A stretch of DNA of 64,000 bases, from assembly GCF_014066305.1 (NCBI RefSeq), contig NW_023501043.1, positions 930,001-994,000 of the forward strand, read 5' to 3'. Source of the DNA: Letharia columbiana (taxonomy: Eukaryota > Ascomycota > Lecanoromycetes > Lecanorales > Parmeliaceae). This document shows positions 23,330 through 33,512 of this stretch, in pieces. The notes under the pieces are model-generated. The model was not told where the DNA came from. It was given only the letters and a program-made list of their open reading frames with translations, and made no database searches. Both the position numbers and the translations under genes were made by a program. Position 1 is the stretch's first letter; each line of letters starts with the position of its first letter.

Positions 23330-24979
23330 GATCTATTACGCGCTGTTATTAATCTCTATTAAGTTAAAATACTTAACTTTATTAAAAGTAGAGCTACTTT
23401 ATATTAATATTAAGTTTAAAATTATATATTAATTATTAAACTAATAATTATTAATTAAAAATAATTAGATATTAATATTAATAGTTTAATTATAATTTAA
23501 AGTATTTTAGAGCTAATATTACTATCTTTTATTATACTTATAAGTTTATTAAAGATTAAAATAATAAGAATTCTTTATTAATATTAATTTCTAAATCTTT
23601 TAAAATCTTTCAAAAGAGAAGGCTAAAGCTCTATTATCGAATATTTTATTCGCGATTATATATATTTTATTATCGTAATTATAAAGCTAGAATAATTTTT
23701 AAGATTTTATAATAATAGCTAGCGATATAGATATTCTAAGTTTAAATTTCAAAATAAGTAATATAAAAAAAAAATTTAATCTTTCTTTAAGAAGAAGATT
23801 AATATATCTATAATAACTATATTCGATATAATTTTATTATTAAATATCTTTTATTTTAATTATATTATCTATATTTATTATAGCTTTATATATAAATATT
23901 TCTTATTTCTTATATAAGAATTTAAAGTTTAAAAGCGATAATTAATTAATATTAATAATAAGATCTTTTAAAACTTTAATAATAATTAAAAAATATATTT
24001 AATTTTCTTTACTTTATTAAATGATAAATTTAATAAATTTAAATTCAAAGCTAGTAAAGATATATTTAATTTATTAAGCGATATTAAATTATATAACCTT
24101 TATATTAAGACGTTTATTTTACTCGATTTAAAGTTACTCTTATAATTATTCTTTAAATTTATTATTTTATCTAAAATAGTAGCTAAATCGTTATTATTAT
24201 TATCGCTATCGCTCTCTTTATTAATATTCTATATATTATTATCTAGACTATCTTTTAATAATATTAGATTTAAATAATTAGTTATAGATTTTTATAGCTA
24301 ATACTTTTAATTAATCTTAATTTAATAAAAATAGTTTTTCTCTAATCTCTATCGCTATGTTAAAATTTAATATTCGATATATTAGATAAAGATAAAATTT
24401 TAAAAACTAGTTATATTTAATAATTCTTTACTTTTTATTAGAATTATTAAGTTTAAAACTTATATTATTAGTTTCTAATGTTTTAAATATAGTAGTTACT
24501 AACTTACTAATTTATTAATATCGATTATAATTAAATAATATTAGACGCTACTATTAAATATTATAAATCTAAAAGCTTTAATCTTTATATAAAGCTAATT
24601 TACTAATTAGTTAATATTACTCTTTTTTTAAAGAAGATATTTATTAATATAAAAAGAACTTTTATAAGATTATTATCGAAGTTACTAATTTATATAAATT
24701 ATTTATTTTATTAAAGCCTTTTCTAATTTAGCTTCTTTTTATAAAATTTAAAGACTTTTTAATATCTTTATAATAACTTATATCTAGATCTATAAGCTAT
24801 ATAATAATAAAATCGTTAAATTTAATAAGATTATTTATATTATAATAAGTAACGAAATTTATTTACTATTATTTAAAGATACTAATATCGCTATATACGC
24901 TATTTAAAATAATAGCGATAAGAATAAAAATATATAACTCGGTAAATACTATAAAGTTTATAATTTATAAATTAACAAG

Positions 24980-26573
24980 TAAAGGCCCATGAATTAAATT
25001 CATGGAGTTGGATTTTTCTAAGTTAGATCGAATTTTAGCCCTAGCCCTAAGTATAAATCGGACTCTGATCGCTTACTATGCGTTTTTGACCTACTTCCAT
25101 TACTACAAAATTGATTTAATCTATGTAGTATACAGGCATATATGTGCGGAGAGAGGCGCGCTAAGGCCTAATTAGGAAGGTGTAATAATTGCCCACAAAA
25201 AACAGAGAAAGGCCATGTCCTTATGGCAAGAAGTATCGAAATACCGGAAAGAAATGGAGACAACGTGCCAATTAGTGGTGTGAATCCCACAATATCTCCT
25301 GCCGCAGTGAAATTTTTCGAATAATGAAATAGCTATAGACATCGGACGGTTTCAATTCGTCCAAATATGCATCGTTCCGGAGTGATGATTTGATGTGGAA
25401 CCGTGGAGAGCATATGACGTGGGATCTTGGAGAGCTGAGCCGTGTTCTTGACGATGGTGGCCTTGTTGCCGCTTGGTTTCTCCGCAGTGTTCTCCGCATT
25501 TGCCTGTTGTAGTTCCTCCTCTTACTCCTTAATGTAGTGGGGATGATAGGCTAAGTTGCAGTGGTGTTCTCCGCTTGCTGAGTGATGATTTGATGTGGAA
25601 CCGTGGAGAGCATATGACGTGGGATCTTGGAGAGCTGAGCCGTGTTCTTGGTGCTGGGGGCCTTGTTGCCGCTTGGTTTCTCCGCAGTGTTCTCCGCATT
25701 CGCCTGCTGTATTGACTTCTCTTGCACTGGCTGAGTGGATTGGTGTGAGACCGTGGAGAGTAGGCCTGTTGTGTCACTGCTGCTCCGCAATGTTCTCCGC
25801 AGTGTTCTCCGCATTCGCCTGCTGTATTGACTTCTCTTGCACTGGCTGAGTGGATTGGTGTGAGACCGTGGAGAGTAGGCCTGTTGTGTCACTGCTGCTG
25901 ATGACTGTCTCCGCAATGTTCTCCGCAGTGTTCTCCGCATTCGCCTGCTGTATTGACTTCTCTTGCACTGGCTGAGTGGATTGATGTGAGACCGTGGAGA
26001 GTAGGCCTGTTGTGTCACTGCTGCTGATGACTGTCTCCGCAATGTTCTCCGCAGTGTTCTCCGCATTCGCCTGTTGTAGATCCTCCTCTTGTTCAACTGA
26101 GTGCGAGGGTACCGAGGGTAAATGTGTTTATATTGGTGGAATTGGTAGAATTGGTAGAATGGTGGAAGAAGAATGATTACACAAATAGGTGGAAGGATTA
26201 TTATCCGATCCCGGACGCGTTTGGTGTGACTACAATATTTGAATGTCAGTTTAACCCACCTACCGCTGGCTTGGGAGGAGTATGTAGGGGAGGACGTATC
26301 CGTTCGGGCTCTTTTTGAGGGCCTTCCAACGCGTTTATGAGCAGTAGTAGGTAGCTCTCGATTGCCAGCAGTAGCGGATTCGCCGAGGGGTGGCCTGGGG
26401 GCGTCAGTAGGGGCTCTAAGAGGCGGGCAAAAGGAGTGTACGTGCCTGAGACGTTGAGTAACCTTTCCGCGAGGGGTACCGAGGACGATTGTGTTTATAT
26501 TGGTGGAATTGATAGAATTGGTAGAATGGTGAAAGAAGAATGGTTACACAAACAGGTGGAAGGATTATTATTA
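24980..26573 (-). mobile_element. Degenerate LTR/gag region related to 7.0-9.3 kb
   Basis: 25130-25190 matches the LTR core of the 7-9 kb element (gagaggcgcgctaaggcc). 25190-25370 matches 7180-7375. The minus strand of 25270-26100 carries the gag-like continuation (Q-A-N-A-E-N-T-A-E-K-P-S-G-N-K-A-P-S) several times. A second segment (tgtttatattggtggaattg...ggtggaaggattatta) is present twice, at 26121-26210 and 26488-26573, so two partial copies lie in tandem. No complete element can be delimited. Confidence 0.5.
25701..26080 (-). repeat. Tandem repeat of 115-126 bp in gag-like coding
   Basis: The motif cgcctg(c/t)tgta recurs at 25701, 25816, 25942 and 26068. The first period is 115 bp and the next two are 126 bp, differing by an extra segment around atgactgtctc. 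On the minus strand each unit encodes Q-S-T-Q-P-V-Q-E-K-S-I-Q-Q-A-N-A-E-N-T-A and a serine-rich part. Periods are not multiples of three in all units, so the frame changes along the array. Confidence 0.7.
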
Positions 26574-27079
26574 CCCCTATTTTCTTAATCATTGGGAAAC
26601 TAGAATCGCGATTTTGGCACCCCCATCTAAAAAACAAAAAAAGTGCTTTTCTTGAATAGCCTCACAACGATAACTTACAACGCTCTAAAAACTTTATAGA
26701 TTTTAATAATTATACGAGAGATTAAGAATATTAAATTATAGAAGATCTTAATTATTCGTTCTATTATAGAATAAAATTTTAATAAATTCTTAGATTTTCT
26801 CGAGATAGTCTTGGCGGTAAAAAAATAGCCGAGGTAAATTTTTGAAGTTCGCGATATATTCTCGCTTTTTACATTTCACTTATAAGATTAGAATTAAAAT
26901 CTTTCTAAATTTAGAGGTAGATTCCTTAATATAGTAAGTAGATTTCGTAAAGTTTTTAGACTGTAAAAATAAGTGGTGGTGAGGTTATATAGGAAATTCA
27001 AATTTTTGATATTTGATCATTGGGGGGGTGCCAAAATCGCAGATTTTTTTTAGTTTCCCAATGATTAAGAAAACAGGGG
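26574..27079. mobile_element. TA-flanked miniature transposon (506 bp)
   Basis: TIRs of about 50 bp: left starts CCCCTATTTTCTTAATCATT and right, reversed, CCCCTGTTTTCTTAATCATT; both continue to GATTTTGGCACCCCC. TA lies on both sides (26572-26573, 27080-27081). The empty site is visible nearby: 26203-26225 reads ggattattatccgatcccgg, while here the element separates ggattattatta from tatccgatcccgg. The interior is AT-rich and non-coding. This fits a Tc1/mariner or pogo-type deletion derivative. Confidence 0.85.
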
Positions 27080-27231
27080 TATCCGATCCCGGACGCGTCT
27101 GGTGTGACTACCATGACTACCATATTTGAATGTCCATTTAATCCACCAATAGTAGGCCAAACTTCATTATTTTTACAGCGTTAGAAAGCGCAAAGCGAGC
27201 TCTACAATTTGAGGAATTATAAAGTAACTGT

Positions 27232-27426
27232 ATGTATCGCAAGCTGAGTACTTTAAAGTGTAAAACTTCTACATACAAATTTTTGATGAGGGAGGCGCGG
27301 GAGGGCTACCGGGCTGACTCAGCCGGTCTAACCAAAGGGCGTAGCGAACCCGAATTGATGATTGGCTGCACATACAAATTCAAGGTTTTCAAGCTCAGCC
27401 CTACCTTATTCTTTTATATATACTGA
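27232..27426 (-). repeat. Least-mutated R1 end segment
   Basis: Compared with other R1 copies this one keeps C and G: ggctgactcagccggtctaa and gcgtagcgaacccgaattga stand where others have T/A. It therefore approximates the ancestral R1 end and shows that the AT-rich copies were produced by C-to-T/G-to-A mutation. Confidence 0.65.
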
Positions 27427-27739
27427 TTTACTAGGCAAATGCTAACGATATCGTTGTAGACAAGTTATCGTTATTCTACACCAAAAATAATCATTGCATG
27501 GCTGTGCAATCGTTACAACCAGAATATCGTTATGTAGCGAATCGTTATAGCCCAGGTGGACTGTACTTCGGATGCAGTGGAAGGATTTATAAAACGCATT
27601 GTTGGCTAATTGAAGCTTATCTAGAAGGCGCGGTTGAAAGATTGGCAATATCTCCCATAGAAGTTGATCCGCTTGAAGCCACACAGTCCCATATCGCTTG
27701 ATTGCTTGCTTGAAACCGAGGCCGACGAGGTCGTGCCGT

Positions 27740-30690
27740 TCAGACTCTCGAGTCATCATGAAACGCTTGGCGTCGGAGCCGCTCTTGTCGGTGTTCACGG
27801 CTTTCCATTTTTTCCAGCATCAACTCAGGTCTTCGTGACGGTGCGACTCCTCCTATAGCCAGTGCAAGGATACGGCGACAAGCGCTAATCGTGATCCCGT
27901 GGAGACGTTGCTGGGTTTCCGAAGCAATGGGGCGGTTGTTTGGCCCTGGACGAGCCCTTGTTGCCGACGCTTCCACGCATACTGTCCACCTGTTCAGATA
28001 GGGATAGGCTGATGTGAACTTGTTAACCTCTTCAGTTGGAAGCACCCAGTAAGAGCGATGAGGGCCTTCGGCAATTGAGACCCTCGCCTGATTGTCTGCA
28101 GGTGGATGGCTGCCGATGTTGTCTATAGACAACATCGGACTGCTGAGTCCCTGGGAACTCGATGGAGGAGCGGCGGCCTGCGCGATGGTAATGGAGTGAC
28201 CGTCGACACTGAGTTCGCAATGCACAAAGAACAACCGTCCCGCACGGCATTCCGACCGTATGCCGAACGAGGACTTTGCCTTTGTCGAATCTTCCAATGC
28301 GACGGCGACTCTTTGCTTGCTCTTTTCGTATCCTTTAACTATGTCGGGCCTTTTTACGTGGGATTCTCGAGTACCAACTGCAGTTCGGCCATGTCGGTTC
28401 ACTTCAAAGCATCTGTCGATGTGGGTTTGAGAGAAACCTAAGCCTTCAAAGTCGTCGTTGCCAAATGCGGAATAGGGTTTAAATGGTGTGGCGAATAGAT
28501 CTTTGTTGCTATTGTAGGCCTTGTTGTGGGCGAGATTCCCTTCGCTTCGTAACAGATTGCTTGGGCCTAGTTCAACGGAGATTGAACCCGCGTCGCGCGT
28601 TAGCATGAAAGGATGGCGTAAGGCTGTGAGGTGACGGGCGGCCTGTCGGGGATCGCAGAACCCTTGTGCCCATTGCTCAAGGCAGCACGTCTTTCGCAGC
28701 AGTGTGACACCGTCGGTGACGGGAACATCTTCGACTCCGATATCAAGCCACGCGTCGCCTCGACTTAGATAACCCTCACTATGGATATCGTAGCAGGATT
28801 CCATAAGCTCGAGGAAGTCATGTTTCATCAGGGCGGGGCTATTGCGTTGAGTCGGGCCCTTGAGATTGTGGGCCATGACGATCAACACTGGGCCCGCGAA
28901 CTCGGGGTATTCATTGCTCTTGCGGAGTACACAATCCCAGTATTGTTCCAGTAGGCTGGCAGGCAGCGGATAATTGATGTCGATCGGATGACCAGCGCCA
29001 TTTATACTCTGCTCTTCCTTTACGCGTGCCTTATGGTTCGCATCAGCAAAGCTCCTCGGCCAGTGCTGCCGTACATGATGACCACAGGTATCCCGAAGCG
29101 CAGGCCGGATGATATTATCAACCCAACTGCTTTGCTCGTCGTTGCTTAGATGCGTTACGCCGGAGTTGGCCACTGGAAGGTGAGGGAAGAAAACATGGGT
29201 AGCGGCCCCCAAGCCCCCGTCGGCGACGCCGTAGCTCAAGCGAAGTTGCTTCATCTTGTGTAGTTTCAGGCCATGAATAGTTACCCGTTGGTTCTAGGTG
29301 ATCCGTTGTAGAAATGGTGGTTGGAGTGCAAAGTGGAACCCACGTCGGTGGATAGCCAGGCTCGAAATACCGAAGATTATGCTATCGATATCCCAAAAGC
29401 GCTGAAGTGTAGGGTCTTCCTCTCGAGCCTGGCGTAGAAAGTGGTCCTCCGATCTGCTAAAATCAATGGTCGCTAGGTTCCCACCGCCCGCAAGAAGAGC
29501 ATTCCAATCGATGGCCTCAAAATCGTTCGCTGCTCCATCCCGCTCGACGATCTTATTCTGATGTAAGGGGCGTGGAGCGTCAATGGAGGAGAACTCTGCG
29601 GGGAGCTGCTAGTTCCAGTAGTCGGTCATTTCGCGGAGGGAAAGAGCATCTTCGGGAATGGCATCGGGATTGCCCGCTATTCAACGTCAGTCAAATTCCG
29701 AGGGGGGAGTTTGGTAACAACATGCCAAAGGTCCAGCAAGTCTTCCAGCTAGCCCCAAGGACCTCTGCGGCGTTATCGTATAAGCCTGTAGGGGGAGGCA
29801 GAACCTTCGGGTATAGTTCCTGCTCTTCTAGATTCAACCGTGGAAGCTGAAAGGCGGCCGCGTCGCTCTGGCCCAGGGCCGGGATTGTGTGTATATTCTA
29901 ACCCGTCGCTATGCTCGCCTGAATGTTCCGAGGGAAGATCGACTGTTGGAAGATAGGGAGCATCGGGATCAACAAGGCTAGGCTCGTCTTCGCTCAGCGC
30001 CGGAAGCCTCTCAGGTTCGAGAAGAGATGAAGGGTTATGTAGGAGGGAGTGTAGATGGGGAACTCTCAGGCCGAGGAGAAAGAGAGGGTTGTGGAGGAGG
30101 GAGCGAACCTGGGGGTCTCTGTGAACATGTAAGTATTTAATTATGACGATAACCATAGGGAAATCTACCTCTCGGCCCCGATTGTAGATGTGTGTCCGCA
30201 GGTGAGGCATTTAAGGTCTTAGTCGGATTCTGGGTGGGTATGGCACTGGGAGGTTGTCTTCTTGGTCTGCGCGGTCGACTAAAATTTGGGAGAGCGTCTT
30301 TAGATGGTAAATTGGTCGAAGATTGAGTGGCCATACTGCTCTTGCTTCGAGACCTGACTAGAAGATTGGTTGTAGTCGGGGAGGGGGATTGCCGCAGCTG
30401 CGGTCTTACTTTGGCCGAGACCAGGTCGATATTCTCCCTCAACTCTCTTGGTGAGCAAGAACCTCTATGGTATCGATGAGCTGTTTATCTTCCGTCCAAG
30501 CCACCTCTTGTTGCTTAGCTGTAACTGTAGAGAGTGGAGGACCCGCGGCATTGGAGGATTGCGATAGAATAGTTGCATTTGCTTGCGGGAATCGAGCTTC
30601 ATATTCAGCTTTGCCTTTGGCTCGACTTCTAGCCGTGGCCTCGCGAGCGGAGGCGCGTTTTTCTTCTGGGGTCTTTTTAGAACGACTCAT
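27740..30690 (-). pseudogene. Large unknown fungal gene with several stops and frameshifts
   Basis: The minus strand carries coding texture over almost 3 kb. It starts at ATG 30690 (MSRSKKTPEEKRASAREATA, a basic bZIP-like helix). A frameshift near 30440 follows, then a Ser/Pro-rich linker (30140-30400), an acidic part (L-S-E-D-E-P-S-L-V-D-P-D-A) and helical segments (L-E-D-L-L-D-L-W-H-V-V). A final 504-codon frame (27740-29254) follows, beginning after R-I-T-*-N-Q-R-V-T-I-H-G-L-K. TAGs at about 29300, 29600 and 29740 fit mutated CAG/CAA/TGG. The last frame contains G-V-A-D-G-G-L-G-A-A-T-H and V-A-L-E-D-S-T-K-A-K. The intact protein would have about 950 residues. I do not recognise it. Its position inside a repeat nest suggests a transposon or accessory gene rather than a core gene. 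Confidence 0.55.
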
Positions 30691-30815
30691 TATGAGGGAG
30701 TAGTGAAGAGACACCAGAGAGTATTGAAACGAAGACCATGCCCCTGTAAGAGATGAGATAAGATATTAAATCTACTCCGTATAGTAGGGAGTTTCAGACC
30801 ACTTTTTTAAGCGTG

Positions 30816-30892
30816 GATTTTTCAGGTCGTGGGGAATTTCAGCGATTTGACCGTTGGTGGCAAATCGCTCATTTTCCCACAACCTGAAAAAA
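30816..30892. repeat. Foldback 1 (77 bp)
   Basis: Arms ttcaggtcgtggggaatttc / gattttcccacaacctgaa-type, each ending in a cgatttg / caaatcg pair around an 11-nt loop. Imperfect stem of about 33 bp. Confidence 0.6.
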
Positions 30893-30895
30893 CGC

Positions 30896-30981
30896 CCGAG
30901 GGTCGGTGACAAAAGTCGTTGCACACCGATCCCCGCTAAGCCCTACCAAAGTGTGCAACGACTTTTGTCACCAACCCTCGG
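30896..30981. repeat. Foldback 2 (86 bp)
   Basis: The left arm ccgagggtcggtgacaaaag and right arm cttttgtcaccaaccctcgg pair over about 31 bp, including gtcgttgcacac / gtgtgcaacgac, with a 24-nt loop. It starts four bases after foldback 1 ends. Confidence 0.7.
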
Positions 30982-31005
30982 CCATCCACCAAAGGTACCC
31001 TGGGG

Positions 31006-31265
31006 CACCAGGTGTCGACAGATTTCTCCACCCCGAGGTTTACCCGGCTACTGCACGCATTTGAAGAAAACTGAGAATCTACCACATATATTCCTTCTGA
31101 ATATCACTATAAATCAGATTTAATACGTCTACCATCTATTTCTACTAGTTAACGACATCGCCAAGGCATTTCAGCGATACGGGCCCGGACTTATTTTTAG
31201 TGGGGGAAGGAAGCCGGCAGTAGCCGGGTAAACCTCGGGGTGGAGAAATCTGTCGACACCTGGTG
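31006..31265 (-). mobile_element. Miniature derivative (260 bp) of the 52.8-kb Tc1-like element
   Basis: The TIR CACCAGGTGTCGACAG is identical to that of the transposon at 52775-54224. The interior holds the last codons and 3' flank of its transposase gene in reverse orientation (ctgagaatct..., cgccaaggcatttcagcgat, gggcccgg), so it is an internal deletion product of that element. It is flanked by GGG on both sides (31003-31005, 31266-31268). Confidence 0.85.
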
Positions 31266-31650
31266 GGGTGCCTTTAGTGAAGAAAATCGGCCTATTTGGT
31301 GGATTTCTCGTGTCGATATTCTATATCTCTTAGCAAATCTATTTAATTAGAAGGCCTTCCTTCTTACCACTACTACTATTACCTCCCATTGCTATCACCT
31401 CCCACACGTCTACGTCTTTACTATCGTCCTTCCTACCGTCCTTCCTACTACGCCGTCGTAGACCCCCCCCTCAATGGCGCGAAAGAAAGCCCCACGCGGG
31501 TAGCAAAAAAGCCCGTACACCCTAACTATATGGAGATAAGCGCCTTCCCTTACCAGAATTAGGGGCTATCAAAGTTACTTCTACTTCTTCTAGTGGAAAA
31601 TGCAATAAGCTACTAGTTCTTTGATAGCACCCTAATCATTTCTACTTATA

Positions 31651-31941
31651 CAGAGGTCTGCACCGAAAGTCCTGCACCCGCCAAGACTCTTGCGCTCAGA
31701 CTTCGGATAACGCCTTATCTAAAGGGTTACCTGGACAATACGTCTGGAGTTCTTCGGAATCGCACCTAGCCCTAGCCAGGTTTCGGGGCTTACTGCCCCT
31801 ATCAAGGCTAAAAGAAGTACCTTAAGTCCCATCATGCGCTGTGAGAAGATATTGTTAGGCTTCCCCTCTACAGGGCCGCTTTGCGAAAGTAGGGTTAGGG
31901 CTGCACTAGTGCGGGTGCAGGACTTTCGGTGCAGACCTCTG
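31651..31941 (+). mobile_element. Miniature element C, copy 1 (291 bp)
   Basis: TIRs start CAGAGGTCTGCACCGAAAGT and are about 31 bp long, perfect at both ends. TA flanks at 31649-31650 and 31942-31943. No coding frame. The second copy, also 291 bp, lies 80 bp away in inverse orientation. Confidence 0.9.
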
Positions 31942-32021
31942 TAGATAGTAACTATTTCTTCTTCTTCTTAAATAGCCTCGTAATAGTAGTATCGCGTTAA
32001 CTACATTCGATATACGGAGTA

Positions 32022-32312
32022 CAGAGGTCTGCACCGAAAGTCCTGCACCCGCACTAGTGCAGCCCTAACCCTACTTTCGGAAAGCGGCCCTGTAGAGGGG
32101 AAGCCTAGAAATATCTTCTCACAGCGCATGGATGGGATTTTAGGTACTTCTTTTGGCTTGATAGGGGCATTAAGCCCCGAAACCTGGCTAGGGCTAGGTG
32201 CGATTCCGAAGAACTCCAGACGTATTATCCAGGTAGCCCTTTAGGTGGGGCGTTATCCGAAGTCTGAGCGCAAGAGTCTTGGCGGGTGCAGGACTTTCGG
32301 TGCAGACCTCTG
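32022..32312 (-). mobile_element. Miniature element C, copy 2 (291 bp)
   Basis: Same TIRs as copy 1, with the interior reversed relative to it. TA flanks at 32020-32021 and 32313-32314. Only a few substitutions separate the two, so both moved recently compared with the AT-rich repeats. Confidence 0.9.
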
Positions 32313-32634
32313 TACAGGCTGTTAGAATATCAGGTATGTGATAATAAATTAATGTAGAACAGACGGATTGATTCTCCAAAACCTCTCCGGGGCCAGATCC
32401 TAAATACAGTACAAAATCAGGTAGCGGGAAAACATGGTGGCTGGGATGCGCGGGGGCCACATTTCGACACAGGCGTCTGTTAGGGCGCGTTTAGGCTTCT
32501 TTCTGGCTATGACGCCTGTAGGATCAGGCTTGGCAAGAGATGGCGTGTTATATATATAGAAGGCTACTCTAGAACGTGTAATAGAATACGCAATAAGTAG
32601 CTTATGGAGTTGAATAGCAGGTCCGGAGTTGCTA

Positions 32635-32928
32635 ACGTGCTTGATCGGTCAACGAGAATGACTGGGCTTCGAGACTCTTGGCATACACACCAAAAATTTA
32701 GCGGTCTAACCGAATGTAGCATAGATCTGTCGATCAGGGTCTTTCTACAAAACAACAATATTCGTAGAATACCCCGTGAAGGCTCTGGAGAAAGGCCTAC
32801 AGTGACGGTGTTATTCTGGAGAACCCTTGCGGTAGCCCTACCAATTTTGACCAATCATCTCCATGCGCTAATGTTAGTATGCCAAGAGTCTCGAAGCCCA
32901 GTCATTCTCGTTGACCGATCAAGCACGT
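32635..32928. mobile_element. Miniature element D (294 bp) with 52-bp TIRs
   Basis: Perfect inverted ends beginning ACGTGCTTGATCGGTCAACG and running about 52 bp to cttggcatac. TA flanks at 32633-32634 and 32929-32930. Open frames in it on both strands are only translations of the inverted repeats. Confidence 0.9.
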
Positions 32929-33050
32929 TATTCAAAAGTCGTTTTTTTTCTACTCATCATAGGGCTGAAATAGGGCTGCAGGGGTAAATAAGTGACTTAT
33001 TTCATAAGTAGAAGTAACTTTGATAGCCCCTATTCTTCCAATTTTCTCCA

Positions 33051-33385
33051 TTAATAACCTGTCATTTGACCGTCACCGTCTATCACAGCCTGAAGCCTTT
33101 CAGGCATACTATTCACACGCTCGTTGATGAATTTCTGAGTTATATGCTCCTCCCAGCCATCCACAATATAGTACTTCGTAGTCCGATCATCCCAATGTGG
33201 GAACTTTCGTAGATTCTGCTTGGGAGGCTGCCAGCAGTTCTCAATTGGGGCAAGAGCGGGCGAAGAAGCACAGTTTCTATATGTGTTACGGACAAAGCTC
33301 TCAGGACGCTTAGGGTTAAGGTTAGGTACGGGGAAGATTACACGGTTTTCTCGGGCAATAACTAAGCGGATTTATCACAAATCCA
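33051..33385 (-). pseudogene. Tc1/mariner transposase, C-terminal fragment (E1)
   Basis: Read on the minus strand: R-L-V-I-A-R-E-N-R-V-I-F-P-V-P-N-L-N-P-K, then the third catalytic region S-P-A-L-A-P-I-E-N-C-W (normally SPDL-PIE-W). Next come K-Q-N-L-R-K-F-P-H-W and a C-terminal helix N-S-M-P-E-R-L-Q-A-V-I-D-G-D-G, stop TAA at 33051-33053. The catalytic Glu is kept. Upstream codons are TGA/TAA, and only ~125 bp remain before the right TIR, so the N-terminal two thirds are deleted. Confidence 0.75.
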
Positions 33386-33512
33386 CCAAAGAAGCCTATT
33401 TAATAGTGGGGGTATTTAAACCAATTCAGACTAATCTATTTTATCATAGCTGAAAGTCTAAATATTTCACAATTCCACAGCAAAAAAAAAAGTAGTCTAA
33501 AACTCCCTATTA

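Larger units (their letters stand above)
22735..24972 (+). repeat. Left arm of a ~2.24-kb inverted repeat
   Basis: Reversed, this segment matches 36115-38353 almost base for base. Matches run from cctggacaagcg at 22735 through the hAT-like miniature element and ~1.6 kb of AT-rich DNA to tttataaatta near 24972. The two arms lie 11.1 kb apart, facing each other. Differences are scattered single bases and small indels. Confidence 0.8.
31562..33030. mobile_element. TA-flanked element E2 carrying three nested miniature elements
   Basis: TIR GGGGCTATCAAAGTTACTTC at the left and the same reversed at the right, extending about 25 bp. TA lies at 31560-31561 and 33031-33032. Without its three insertions E2 would be only about 590 bp. 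It is inserted about 20 bp downstream of the E1 transposase stop codon. Confidence 0.8.
30784..33510. mobile_element. Outer Tc1/mariner-type element E1, composite of nested insertions
   Basis: The left end GTAGGGAGTTTCAGACCACT and, reversed, the right end ATAGGGAGTTTTAGACTACT are inverted repeats. TA flanks both sides (30782-30783, 33511-33512). A transposase C-terminal fragment lies near the right end on the minus strand. The remainder is filled with foldbacks and younger miniature elements listed separately, so the original element was much shorter. Confidence 0.65.

Noticed and set aside
32564..32987. Open frames on both strands
   Set aside because: They are translations of the inverted repeats of element D and of flanking non-coding element sequence.
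30784..33510. Helitron
   Set aside because: Ends are inverted repeats with TA flanks, not TC...CTRR at an A/T site.
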